NCBI RefSeq assembly: GCF_002909235.1
Contig: NZ_PHQQ01000017.1
Coordinates: 58,393 to 122,392, forward strand
Direction: 5' to 3'
Length of the DNA: 64,000 nt
Source of the DNA: Arenibacter catalasegens
GTDB taxonomy: Bacteria > Bacteroidota > Bacteroidia > Flavobacteriales > Flavobacteriaceae
This document shows, piece after piece, positions 1-8,514 of this stretch (position 1 is its first letter; the number at the start of each line of letters is the position of its first letter). The translations under genes were made by a program, and so were the position numbers. The notes below the pieces were generated by a model. The model saw nothing but the letters and a program-made list of their open reading frames with translations, was not told the origin of the DNA and searched no databases.

Positions 1-591
1 ATAATTTAAATTAATTACAATGGGTTTATTATTATCATATATAACAAAAAGAGAAGCACGCTTCTGTAGTATTAAATCATAAACACTATCCTTATATTCA
101 TCCCATCTTTGAAAACCTACATGCTCATCACCCCGTTGTTCAAACCTACTGCCTATCATTCGCTCAAACTCCTCAAACAAAAATGCATATTCCGTCTGAT
201 CAATTTCGCCAAAATAGTTTTTATAATTAATATCAAAACAAGATTCAAGCCTTTTTAATCTACTTAAAATATTCCTCCTGTTTTTAGAGCCCAAATGTGA
301 CTTTAAATATTCGTCAGCACTAGAGTATTGACTTAAATCTATACTAAAACCGGTTCTAGGTTTAACTTGAAAAGCTCTAAAAGGTAAGTTTTGCTTGTTT
401 ATTTTTAAATCTAAGTAAGGTGGAATAAAGTTTAAGACATATACTTTATTCGCTGGCTTTTCTACTTTTCCGTTGTTCTTGTTAACATTAATATTAGTAT
501 TGTTGTTCCCCATTTGATAAAATGGAAATATTGAATCTTTTTCAAAAAATTCGAAAAAAAAATTCAATTTCTGAAGTCTTCTGTAAATCAT
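1..591 (-). CDS. GNAT/BioF2-like acetyltransferase, 3' part cut by window edge
   Basis: An open frame of 197 codons starts at ATG 591 and runs off the left edge without a stop, so only the N-terminal part is present. I translated it by hand. The section with KNRRNILSRLKRLE, then FERMIGSRFEQRG, then FVIYDNNKPIVIN resembles the N-terminal half of the large GNAT / FemAB-like (BioF2-like) acetyltransferase fold, in which a basic helix is followed by a strand that begins the acyl-CoA binding region. The substrate cannot be told. It is separated from the upstream OmpA-like gene by a hairpin terminator, so it is probably transcribed on its own. The family call rests on general pattern similarity and the C-terminal CoA-binding half is not visible. 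Confidence 0.6.
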   Translation of the reverse strand, partial: MIYRRLQKLNFFFEFFEKDSIFPFYQMGNNNTNINVNKNNGKVEKPANKVYVLNFIPPYLDLKINKQNLPFRAFQVKPRTGFSIDLSQYSSADEYLKSHLGSKNRRNILSRLKRLESCFDINYKNYFGEIDQTEYAFLFEEFERMIGSRFEQRGDEHVGFQRWDEYKDSVYDLILQKRASLFVIYDNNKPIVINLNY

Positions 592-665
592 AACTCCGTT
601 TATTTAATTACCGTTAATAATATTTGAATTACGCTAACGAAAAGTGTAATATGGTTAAAAATTTA

Positions 666-698
666 ATCCGAGATAAATGTTCAACACTTATCCCGGAT
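666..698 (-). terminator. Hairpin terminator after the OmpA-like gene
   Basis: Arms 666-681 and 683-698 pair over 16 positions. The two non-Watson-Crick positions are A-C mismatches on the plus strand but G-U wobbles in the minus-strand RNA, followed by an AAATTTTT run, so the structure fits termination of the minus-strand gene ending at 768. Confidence 0.7.
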
Positions 699-767
699 GT
701 TTTAAATGGCTATGTTAATCTTTAATAATATTTACAGTACTTTAAGTAAGACTCTTTAAATTTTCGT

Positions 768-1937
768 TTAAAACGCCATCACCTCGAACTCTGACCTTCT
801 GTTTAATTTATGTTTAGATTCTGGACAGTAGGTATTATTATCACATTCGTTCACCAATTGTGTTTCACCAAAACCTTCTCCTGTTAATCTAGAAGCATTT
901 ATTCCTTTTTTATCTGCCAAATACTCCAAGGTTTGTTTTACCCTCTTCTCGGACAACCCTTGGTTATACTTTTCAGCCCCTCTGGAATCCGCATGAGCGC
1001 CAACTTTTATGGTCACTGCAGGATTTTCTTCCAATATCACAGCCAACTTATCCAATAGCTCCTTATATGGCTTGCTCAGGTAAGACGAATTTAAACTAAA
1101 ATATACATTCCCCAAGTCTTTTATTTTATTCTCCAGTGCTGTTCTTCGGCTGTTTTCCGCATCCCTTCTAGCTTGCTCTTCTGCAGCCAAACGCGCCTTT
1201 TCCTTTTCTTGTGCCAAACGCTCAGCCATAAGCCTAGCCTCTTCCTCAGCCTTGTTCGCTGCTGCAATAGAATCCGAAACTCTTTGGTTCTCTTCTATCA
1301 ATGCCAATTTTTCCAGGCCTTTTTTGGACAATTCCTTTTCTATTCCAAATCGGTATACCACTCCTGCCGAATGTTGTAACTGCTTGGTGGATCCTTCCTT
1401 AATCCCCCATTTACCCATGGTATTAAAATTTAGACCCCAGCGGTCGTTGAACCAGGTATTAAACCCAAAACCGGCATTGGCAGTTGCCCTTCCCACAGAT
1501 CCAATATCACTATAGCCTGCACCCACATGAAGAAATGGATCGAACCAACCTGTTTCTCCAATAATCTTGTTCAGGTCATAACTTATCATACCATCAATAG
1601 CATAATAATCTCTTTCCACTAAATTAATTGCGCCATCGACTTTCTTCCCAATATCATATTTATTATAGGAACCAATGGCTTTTACACCAAGTCCATTCCT
1701 AAAAGTTCTGCCCACACTAATTGAAGAGGGATAAGGAAGTGCGTGCCATGTTTCTTTAATATTTAAGAAATCACCACCAAACGGGGTAGCGGAATCGTCT
1801 ACTATATTGTAGCCCAGACCTAGAACCCAGGAACTGGAAACAACACTATCTTTAGCTGTAAGTTGTAATTCTTGGGCACTACCATAATTAAAGGAAATAG
1901 CACATAAAAAAGTAATTGCAAGTGCGTAGGTTTTCAT
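768..1937 (-). CDS. OmpA-family outer membrane protein
   Basis: Predicted 389-residue envelope protein. The start at 1937 gives a clean signal peptide (MKTYALAITFLCAISF, cleavage near the YGSAQ segment). An in-frame start at 1976 would add 13 non-signal residues and overlap the likely promoter at 1974-1981. After the signal come about 190 residues of beta-rich sequence resembling an OmpA-type barrel (GLGYNIVDD, HVGAGYSDIG, GKWGIKEG), then an alanine/glutamate-rich helix at about 200-270 (AEEEARLMAERLAQEKEKA), then a C-terminal OmpA domain with GAHADSRG, the usual peptidoglycan-binding segment. Likely role: tethering the outer membrane to the cell wall. It stands alone between a promoter-like box and a terminator. 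Function beyond the family is inference. Confidence 0.88.
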   Translation of the reverse strand: MKTYALAITFLCAISFNYGSAQELQLTAKDSVVSSSWVLGLGYNIVDDSATPFGGDFLNIKETWHALPYPSSISVGRTFRNGLGVKAIGSYNKYDIGKKVDGAINLVERDYYAIDGMISYDLNKIIGETGWFDPFLHVGAGYSDIGSVGRATANAGFGFNTWFNDRWGLNFNTMGKWGIKEGSTKQLQHSAGVVYRFGIEKELSKKGLEKLALIEENQRVSDSIAAANKAEEEARLMAERLAQEKEKARLAAEEQARRDAENSRRTALENKIKDLGNVYFSLNSSYLSKPYKELLDKLAVILEENPAVTIKVGAHADSRGAEKYNQGLSEKRVKQTLEYLADKKGINASRLTGEGFGETQLVNECDNNTYCPESKHKLNRRSEFEVMAF

Positions 1938-1973
1938 AACATTGTAATTTTGGGATTCTTTATAATCTTTGTC

Positions 1974-1981
1974 CAAAGCTA
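1974..1981 (-). promoter_or_regulatory. Candidate -7 box of the OmpA-like gene
   Basis: TAGCTTTG on the minus strand is a full match to the Bacteroidota -7 consensus TAnnTTTG and lies 36 bases before the chosen start at 1937. No TTG is found 19-21 bases upstream, so the -33 element is weak or absent. The remainder of the intergenic stretch up to 2243 shows nothing else I can support. Confidence 0.5.
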
Positions 1982-2243
1982 TGGCAATGTTAAATGGACA
2001 CCATTTATATTCTACTAAATGCTGTTAAACTCGTTAAGTGGTTTCCCACAAAACTCATATTTTAAAATTACGATTCTCCGTAATTTTTCATCCAAGAAAA
2101 AGGTATCTTATCGGTTATAATAGGCCAATCCTTAAAGTTGCAATGGCAATCCATAAAAATTTGAAATGAATCTATTTTGTTAAAAATAATCGCAATGGAA
2201 ATATTAAAATATTAGGCCCTACAATTGTTTGGACACAAATAGT

Positions 2244-2699
2244 TTACTGAAAACTTATTTCCTTTTGGGTGAGAGGCATTTTATAAATATAAAAGGGCGT
2301 TGTAGCGGCATTCATGTTTTCTTTCTTGGAAAGGGTCCTTTCCTTTTGCCCAATGGTAATATTTTCCAAGGACTCTTTTAAAATGACCAATTCCGATTTG
2401 CCAACATCCAATTTGGTTCCTGCACAATACACCAATAAAAGTTCTTCTGTAAAATCTACCTCTGGAATTGGTAACCCAGGTTTTCTAGTTCTATTGATCT
2501 TTAGGAATAAATTCTTCAATGCTTTAGGATCCCTGATTACCTGAAATTCTGGTTGTTCTACCCCACTATATTTATCCTCCAACACTAATTGAAGCTTCTT
2601 TGAGTCCTGTTCGGAGCTATCTACATTATCGTGAGATACACCTTTTTGCCCAACACAGGCAATACCAAACAGGGATAATATGATCAGTATTAAGCGCAT
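2244..2699 (-). CDS. PrcB-like domain lipoprotein
   Basis: A 151-residue protein with an N-terminal hydrophobic segment ending in FGIAC, an imperfect lipobox, so probably membrane-anchored. Its central part (FQVIRDPKALKNLF, IPEVDFTEELLLVY, then TTPFYIYKMPL) follows the layout of the PrcB_C domain: a VIRD segment, a DF-x-E-x-LL strand and a late P-[FY]-[YH]-I-x-K strand. PrcB was first described as a subunit of the Treponema dentilisin protease complex, but in Bacteroidota such proteins are of unknown function. The ATG overlaps the stop of bshA by one base (TAATG), so the two are translationally coupled. Domain assignment is by eye. Confidence 0.6.
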   Translation of the reverse strand: MRLILIILSLFGIACVGQKGVSHDNVDSSEQDSKKLQLVLEDKYSGVEQPEFQVIRDPKALKNLFLKINRTRKPGLPIPEVDFTEELLLVYCAGTKLDVGKSELVILKESLENITIGQKERTLSKKENMNAATTPFYIYKMPLTQKEISFQ

Positions 2700-3847
2700 T
2701 AATTCTGCTGTAAACTTTCGTGTCTGGCCAAAAGGGCCTTTTCATATATTGCTTCATATAGTGGCAATACCTTTAAAATATCAAAATCCATAGCAGCTTT
2801 TGCCGCATTGGATTTAAATGTTTCCAAGGTTTCATCATCACTTAATATCTTCAGTGCGTTTTCGGCCATTTCATTTATATTGCCCACATCGCTCAAATAA
2901 CCTGTAACGCCCTGTATATTCACCTCAGGAATTCCCCCCGTATTACTGGAAATAACCGCTACCCTATTTATCATGGCCTCCAAAGCTGCCAATCCAAAAC
3001 TCTCGGTCTCCGATGGCAAGAGAAACAAGTCCGAAAAACACAATATCCTATCAATTTCATTGCTATTCCCTAAAAATATAACCTTGTTGGCTATCCCAAG
3101 CTCCTCACACAAACGTTCAGCGCCTTCCTTTTCCGGCCCTTCCCCGACCATGATCAACTTAGCTGGTATTTGCTTTTGAATCTTATTGAAAATATGAATT
3201 ACATCTGGAATACGTTTAACCTTCCTAAAATTACTGATGTGAGTAATGATTTTTTCATCTTCGGATGCCATTAATGAACGTTGACAATCCGTAAAATGCA
3301 TACTGTATTTCCTCTTGTCTATAAAATTTGGGATTACCTCTATGTCTTTTTTAATATCGAACAATTCCAGTGTACTCTCTTTTAGGTTCTGTGAAACCGA
3401 GGTCACAATATCAGATTGATTTATACTAAAATTAACTGCTGGTCTATAAAAAGGGTGCTTGCCCACCAAAGTTATATCTGTACCATGTAAAGTTGTTACC
3501 ATAGGAATATATATCCCCTCCTCTTCCAACATTTTCTTAGCCATATACCCAGCATACGCATGTGGTATGGCGTAATGAACGTGAAGTAACTCGATACCGA
3601 ACAACTTTATAGTATCTACCAACTTACTGGAAAGAGCCAATTCGTAAGGCTGGTAGTGAAACAATGGATATTCCGGTACATGTACTTCATGAAAGTATAT
3701 TTTATTGCTCAACAACTCCAAACGCACGGGTTGACGGTAGGTTATAAAATGTACTTCATGTCCTCTATTGGCCAGAGCAATCCCCAATTCCGTGGCCACC
3801 ACCCCGCTACCTCCAAAAGTAGGATAACATACTATAGCTATTTTCAT
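2699..3847 (-). CDS. bshA: N-acetyl-alpha-D-glucosaminyl L-malate synthase BshA
   Basis: A 382-residue GT4-family glycosyltransferase that joins GlcNAc from UDP-GlcNAc to L-malate, the first step of bacillithiol synthesis in the cytoplasm. Diagnostic features: the N-terminal IVCYPTFGGSGVVATELG loop, HVHYAIPHAYAG near residue 92, VTTLHGTDITLVG near 119, and the C-terminal nucleotide-sugar site with PSETESFGLAALEAM near 280. Length is typical for the family. The protein indicates that this organism uses bacillithiol as its low-molecular-weight thiol. It is followed by, and overlaps by one base, a PrcB-like lipoprotein. No other bsh genes are in the window, which is normal because they are scattered in Bacteroidota. 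Confidence 0.95.
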   Translation of the reverse strand: MKIAIVCYPTFGGSGVVATELGIALANRGHEVHFITYRQPVRLELLSNKIYFHEVHVPEYPLFHYQPYELALSSKLVDTIKLFGIELLHVHYAIPHAYAGYMAKKMLEEEGIYIPMVTTLHGTDITLVGKHPFYRPAVNFSINQSDIVTSVSQNLKESTLELFDIKKDIEVIPNFIDKRKYSMHFTDCQRSLMASEDEKIITHISNFRKVKRIPDVIHIFNKIQKQIPAKLIMVGEGPEKEGAERLCEELGIANKVIFLGNSNEIDRILCFSDLFLLPSETESFGLAALEAMINRVAVISSNTGGIPEVNIQGVTGYLSDVGNINEMAENALKILSDDETLETFKSNAAKAAMDFDILKVLPLYEAIYEKALLARHESLQQN

Positions 3848-4027
3848 GTGTTTATCTTTATTGCATTTTAGTAGTCACATGTCACCGCAATACCCTACGG
3901 ATCCAATCAATTATTGTACTCCAAAAATGCCTTAGTCGGGCGAATTGGGATAACATTTCAGTATGCTTTTACACAAAATGATATTTTTCCCAAAAAACCA
4001 CGGTCCATATTTTTACAAAGTAAGTAT

Positions 4028-6952
4028 TTAATTTATTATGGCTTCATAAATAGCCTTCTGAATCCGTGTTCTTAACCCAGATTTAACTAATAGTGTATTG
4101 GAAGCAGAGGGATAAGTTCTATTTGATAAAAAGACATAAACCAAATCCTTTTCTGGGTCGGCCCAAGTATAGGTTCCCGTAAAACCACTATGCCCAAAAC
4201 TTTTTCTTGACACCAAACTACAAGCCGGCCCCCCTCCGTGTACCTCCGGCTTATCGAAACCTATGCCGCGTCGCACATTTTGATCGCAGAAATAGCAAGT
4301 ATTGAACTTCTTTACCGTTCTGGCCTCTAAAAACTGTTTTCCGCCATAAAAACCATTTTGCAGGTACATTTGCATAATTTTAGCCACATCATTGGCGTTG
4401 CTAAAAAGTCCGGCATGACCTCCAACGCCCCCCTGCATGGCCGCACCCATGTCGTGCACATAGCCCTGTACAGTCTGGTATCTGTAATAATTATCTTCCT
4501 CCGAGGGTACTATATCCCCCTTTAAAAACTTGTTTAGTGGATTAAATCCGGTATGGGTAGCACCAAGGGGTTTATATAAAAACTCCTCGGACAATTTATC
4601 TAATCCGTCATTATAGGTATCCTCAATGTATTTTTTCATAACATAATAGGCTATGTCACTATACCTATACCGATTGGATTTAAGGTGCTGCCTACCGATT
4701 CTGTTATAAATGGAATCTTTATACACATCCGCAATAAATAATTGGTCTGCCACCTTAACGGAGAACCCGTTTGTTGATTCGTGCCTATAAAACTCATTGG
4801 AGGGTTTTCTTTTATCATCCAAGGTGCTAATATAAAAGGCTATCCAGGCGGGTAATCTACCATAATGTGAAAGGGCCTTTAAAACAGTGACATTTTTTAG
4901 TTCGGAATTCGTATAAGCAGGTATAAGCTCCTCAAAGGTATCATCCAATGCTATTTTATCTTCCTCCTCCAACTTCATTATCATTGGCAGGGTAGCCAAA
5001 ATTTTGGTTATAGAAGCCAAATCATAAATATGATCTGGTGTTATTTTTTCCTCGGAATCATACGTTGGTTTTCCAAAACCTTTATTGTACACTACCATTC
5101 CTTTCCTAGCTACAAGAACTTGAGCTCCTGGAAACATCAAGGAATCCAAACCATTCTTAACCATTTCATCTATTTTGGCCAATTTAGAAGAGCTCATACC
5201 TACCCTTTCCGGAAGACTATATCCCAAACGCATTAATGATTCTACGGGAATAGTTGTATTTACAGGAAATTCATCATGGGAGGTAACTGGCAAAACCCCT
5301 TGGGCCGGAATGGCTCCAAAAATGACCTGTGCCGTCTTCTCTTGGGCTATTTTACTATTTTGGTAACCTATGACAACAGCATCGATACTATCAAATGAAG
5401 GCACCTCCAACAGGGCATATGGTTTTACAAATAAGGCAAGTATCAGATTGGAGGTCCGTTGGCTTGCTATTTCCCCTAACCAAGAAAGTTCATTTTTACT
5501 AAATTTATAAGATTTCCATGGGCTTTCATTGCTCTTGTGCAACCCAATGATCACCAAGTTAAAATCAGTCAATTTTTGTTTTAGTGTGGTTATGTCCTTA
5601 CCATTAATTTGTGTTACCGTAGCATATTTATTCAATTCATTCAGAAATGGATCGCTTTCAGCATCTCCGAACTTGACATAGGCAATTTTCTTATTCTCCA
5701 ATTTCTTGATCGCCATCAAGGAAAAATCGTTCTTGACCACTGTAATTGCATTCTCAATAGCCTCTTCGTAAAGTACATCATCCTCTATCGAATTTAAATC
5801 TTCATAGAGGTGTTTTATTACAATAGGTCTATAGTGATTTAGACCCACCTTATACTTTGCCATCAATATCTTCTTCACGGAAGTTGATAGCCTGCTTTCG
5901 GTAATTCTACCTTTATTATAGGCTTCCGTAAGTTTGGCTTTAGCCTTAACAACATCCAATGGCATTAGGAGAATATCATTCCCAGCCAGAAACGCTGAAA
6001 GCTCTACTTCACCTTCTTTGGCAAAATTGGAAACTCCGGCCATATTTAGTGCATCTGTAAACACTAATCCCTTAAAATTTAATTGCTCCTGCAACACATC
6101 TCCAATGATCTGTTCCGATAGGGAAGATGGATAACCCTCCTTTATTTCCAGGCTTGGGACACTTAAATGAGCTACCATAACACTGCTTAAGCCCTCATTG
6201 ATCAATTTTCTAAAGGGATATAATTCTATACTATCCAAACGCTTCCTTGTGAAATCTATTACTGGTAAAGCTTTATGTGAATCAACGGCAGTATCTCCAT
6301 GTCCTGGAAAATGTTTTCCGCTTGAAAGTACTCCAGCACTTTCCATACCCTTCATAAAAGATATTCCTTTTTGGGCCACATTTTCACGGTCCTCTCCAAA
6401 AGATCGATTCCCAATTATTGGGTTCTGAGGATTAATGTTAATGTCTATATCAGGGGCGAAGTTAATATGCACCCCTAATCTATGGGCATGTTTTCCAATT
6501 TGATTTCCAACTTTTTCTACTATGGAATTATCCTTAATGGCTCCCAAGGTCATATTCCAAGGAAAAGCATAAGTAGAATCCAATCTCATGGCTAGACCCC
6601 ATTCGGCGTCCATGCCTATCATTAAGGGAATTTTAGCATTTTTTTGAAAATCATTGGTCATCTGGGCCTGTCGGACAGGACCGCCAGTTGAGAAAATAAC
6701 TCCACCAATATGATGTTCCCTTATTAATTTTTTAGTTATTTCAGAACCGGCCTTATTTTGATCGGAGGTAACCATTACCATGAACAACTGCCCCAATCTT
6801 TCATCGAGGGACATTTGATCATAAGTGGTATTTACCCAGCCCTGTTGTGACAAAGAATCCGTGGTAACTAACGGATTCATTTGACCGTGAACTGTATAAA
6901 ATGAAATAAAGAGTATTAAGACTAAGTGGTTTATGCGCATAAAAAAATCCAT
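4028..6952 (-). CDS. GH3 beta-N-acetylglucosaminidase fused to class C beta-lactamase-like serine hydrolase
   Basis: A 974-residue two-domain protein. Residues about 30-400 form a NagZ-type glycoside hydrolase family 3 domain with the signature KHFPGHGDT (near 210, holding the Asp/His dyad) and VFTDALNMAGV with the likely nucleophile Asp. About 400-600 is the family's linking alpha/beta domain. Residues about 610-974 are a beta-lactamase/PBP4-like serine hydrolase with SxxK in DLASITKIL (near 647) and YSD (near 764). The pairing is common in Bacteroidota and suggests recycling or trimming of muropeptides: removal of GlcNAc plus a peptidase or esterase action. A signal peptide (MRINHLVLILFISFYTVHGQ) begins at a second ATG at 6940, which may be the true start. 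Both active sites look intact. Confidence 0.93.
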   Translation of the reverse strand: MDFFMRINHLVLILFISFYTVHGQMNPLVTTDSLSQQGWVNTTYDQMSLDERLGQLFMVMVTSDQNKAGSEITKKLIREHHIGGVIFSTGGPVRQAQMTNDFQKNAKIPLMIGMDAEWGLAMRLDSTYAFPWNMTLGAIKDNSIVEKVGNQIGKHAHRLGVHINFAPDIDININPQNPIIGNRSFGEDRENVAQKGISFMKGMESAGVLSSGKHFPGHGDTAVDSHKALPVIDFTRKRLDSIELYPFRKLINEGLSSVMVAHLSVPSLEIKEGYPSSLSEQIIGDVLQEQLNFKGLVFTDALNMAGVSNFAKEGEVELSAFLAGNDILLMPLDVVKAKAKLTEAYNKGRITESRLSTSVKKILMAKYKVGLNHYRPIVIKHLYEDLNSIEDDVLYEEAIENAITVVKNDFSLMAIKKLENKKIAYVKFGDAESDPFLNELNKYATVTQINGKDITTLKQKLTDFNLVIIGLHKSNESPWKSYKFSKNELSWLGEIASQRTSNLILALFVKPYALLEVPSFDSIDAVVIGYQNSKIAQEKTAQVIFGAIPAQGVLPVTSHDEFPVNTTIPVESLMRLGYSLPERVGMSSSKLAKIDEMVKNGLDSLMFPGAQVLVARKGMVVYNKGFGKPTYDSEEKITPDHIYDLASITKILATLPMIMKLEEEDKIALDDTFEELIPAYTNSELKNVTVLKALSHYGRLPAWIAFYISTLDDKRKPSNEFYRHESTNGFSVKVADQLFIADVYKDSIYNRIGRQHLKSNRYRYSDIAYYVMKKYIEDTYNDGLDKLSEEFLYKPLGATHTGFNPLNKFLKGDIVPSEEDNYYRYQTVQGYVHDMGAAMQGGVGGHAGLFSNANDVAKIMQMYLQNGFYGGKQFLEARTVKKFNTCYFCDQNVRRGIGFDKPEVHGGGPACSLVSRKSFGHSGFTGTYTWADPEKDLVYVFLSNRTYPSASNTLLVKSGLRTRIQKAIYEAIIN

Positions 6953-7044
6953 CTTTGATGGTAACTAACAATTAACTACATTATTGTATAAAAACGAAAA
7001 GTAACCCAAACAACGGGTTGAGTAGCACCCTCAGCTCGTGATTT

Positions 7045-7527
7045 TTACATAAAACGGCCGTGCCAACTTTCTTCTGCAGGTACCTCCCAATGATTTAGGT
7101 ATTCGTGCTTATTGGTTACCAAATTATTAAAGACTATAGTTTTTTTGGAAACCGCTTTTTGTTTGGCCATTTTTTTGAAGTCGATCAAAGTTTTGTATGC
7201 TACAAATTCGCCCTGCTTATAAGAAACATTCATTTTATCCAAAAGTTCCATGTCGTATTTTTTCTCTAACTCTTGTATAAAATGTACCGAGGCGTCAATG
7301 GAGCAACCCGAAGCAGCATTTAGCGATTGGTCCAGTGCAAGGATAATAAACCTATTATACCTAATTTCATAACCAGCGCGCAATTCGCTTCCATGAGCGG
7401 TCCAATCCGCTATAAAGGTATCCAACTCTTTTCTAAGTTGTTGCAATTCTTCTTCTGAAAAACTTCTACTGGCTTGAAAGATCCAAACCCTAGATTCATC
7501 CGGCAATGTATTAAATTCTACGAGCAT
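7045..7527 (-). CDS. Conserved flavobacterial protein of unknown function (often mislabelled ABC transporter ATPase)
   Basis: A 160-residue soluble protein without signal peptide or membrane segment. It is recognisable as a conserved protein of Flavobacteriia that databases often name ABC transporter ATPase, yet it has no Walker A (GxxxxGK[ST]), Walker B or ABC signature. Visible features are a charged helical start (SFSEEELQQLRKELDTF), a central FIILALDQSLNAASGCSIDASVHFI and a C-terminal NNLVTNKHEYLNHWEVP ending in WHGRFM. It sits 92 bases upstream of the GH3 gene on the same strand, and after a low-complexity gap behind the Fe-S genes. No function is proposed. Confidence 0.8.
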   Translation of the reverse strand: MLVEFNTLPDESRVWIFQASRSFSEEELQQLRKELDTFIADWTAHGSELRAGYEIRYNRFIILALDQSLNAASGCSIDASVHFIQELEKKYDMELLDKMNVSYKQGEFVAYKTLIDFKKMAKQKAVSKKTIVFNNLVTNKHEYLNHWEVPAEESWHGRFM

Positions 7528-7706
7528 TTATTAAATTTTTAATGTTCACCCAAACGTTGATTCTTGTCTTGATTTTTTTTCATCGTCTGGTACTATTCCT
7601 CCTGGTCTTGATCTTGGTTTTTCTTAAGTCTGGGGTTTTATTTTTTATTGATAAGTTCCAAATTACTTGTTCACTGCAATTCGAAAGAATCTAGGTAAGT
7701 ACAAAT
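7528..7706. repeat. Low-complexity CTTG-rich spacer
   Basis: The gap contains repeated short units of the type TTCTTGTCTTGATTTTT and GGTCTTGATCTTGGTTTTT around 7560-7615, giving strong strand asymmetry (T-rich on the plus strand). It holds no open frame of note. Such CTTG/CAAG micro-repeats are seen in intergenic DNA of this family; no role is visible. Confidence 0.4.
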
Positions 7707-8498
7707 TTACAAATCCTCGGCCATAGCAATCAACTCTGCAATATCCATCACTACTACTGTGGATTCTTTTTCTTTATTCTTCACCCCATCGGTCAACATG
7801 GTATTGCAAAAAGGACAACCTGCTGCAATAATATCTGGCGTTGTTTCTAAAGCCTGTTCTGTTCGTTCTATATTAATATCCTTCTTTCCCTTTTCTGGCT
7901 CCTTGAACATTTGTGCACCTCCGGCACCACAACACAGTCCACGTTTTTTACAATTCTTCATTTCTACCAACTCGGCATCCAATTTTCGGATCAAATCACG
8001 TGGAGCTTCATACACATTATTGGCTCTTCCCAAATAACACGGGTCATGAAAAGTAATTTTCTTGCCTTTAAACTGTCCGCCTTCCACACTAATCCGCCCT
8101 TCTTCCAATAATTGCTTCAGGAATTGCGTATGATGAACCACCTCATAATTTCCTCCAAGTCCTGGGTATTCATTTTTTAAGGTATTGAAACAATGGGGAC
8201 AAGCTGTCACAACTTTCTTAACCTCATAAGCATTTAAAACCTCTATGTTGGTAACTGCCTGCATTTGAAACAAGAATTCATTCCCTGCTCTTTTGGCCGG
8301 ATCTCCAGTACAGCTCTCCTCAGTTCCTAAAACAGCAAAACTCACCTTGGCCTTGTTTAAAATCTTGACAAAAGCTTTGGTTATTTTTTTTGCCCGATCG
8401 TCAAAACTACCAGCACAGCCTACCCAAAATAAAACTTCTGGTTGTTGACCTGCTGCAAAAAGTTCTGCCATTGTAGGCACTTTTAATTCATTTTCCAT
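7707..8498 (-). CDS. CCG-domain (Fe-S) protein, heterodisulfide-reductase-like subunit
   Basis: A 263-residue cytoplasmic protein with two cysteine-rich CCG-type domains. Visible: CPHCFNTLKNEYP, HDPCYLGRANN, then CCGAGGAQMF and a closing AGCPFCNTML. These match the HdrB / GlpC / LutA-like fold that binds a non-cubane or 4Fe-4S cluster. The start was set at ATG 8498 (MENELKVPTMAEL); a longer frame to 8573 would overlap the upstream gene and has non-conserved sequence. It lies 16 bases behind a membrane Fe-S protein, and the two likely form one membrane-bound electron-transfer unit. The donor and acceptor are unknown. Confidence 0.88.
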   Translation of the reverse strand: MENELKVPTMAELFAAGQQPEVLFWVGCAGSFDDRAKKITKAFVKILNKAKVSFAVLGTEESCTGDPAKRAGNEFLFQMQAVTNIEVLNAYEVKKVVTACPHCFNTLKNEYPGLGGNYEVVHHTQFLKQLLEEGRISVEGGQFKGKKITFHDPCYLGRANNVYEAPRDLIRKLDAELVEMKNCKKRGLCCGAGGAQMFKEPEKGKKDINIERTEQALETTPDIIAAGCPFCNTMLTDGVKNKEKESTVVVMDIAELIAMAEDL

Positions 8499-8514
8499 TT
8501 TAGCGGTAATTACT

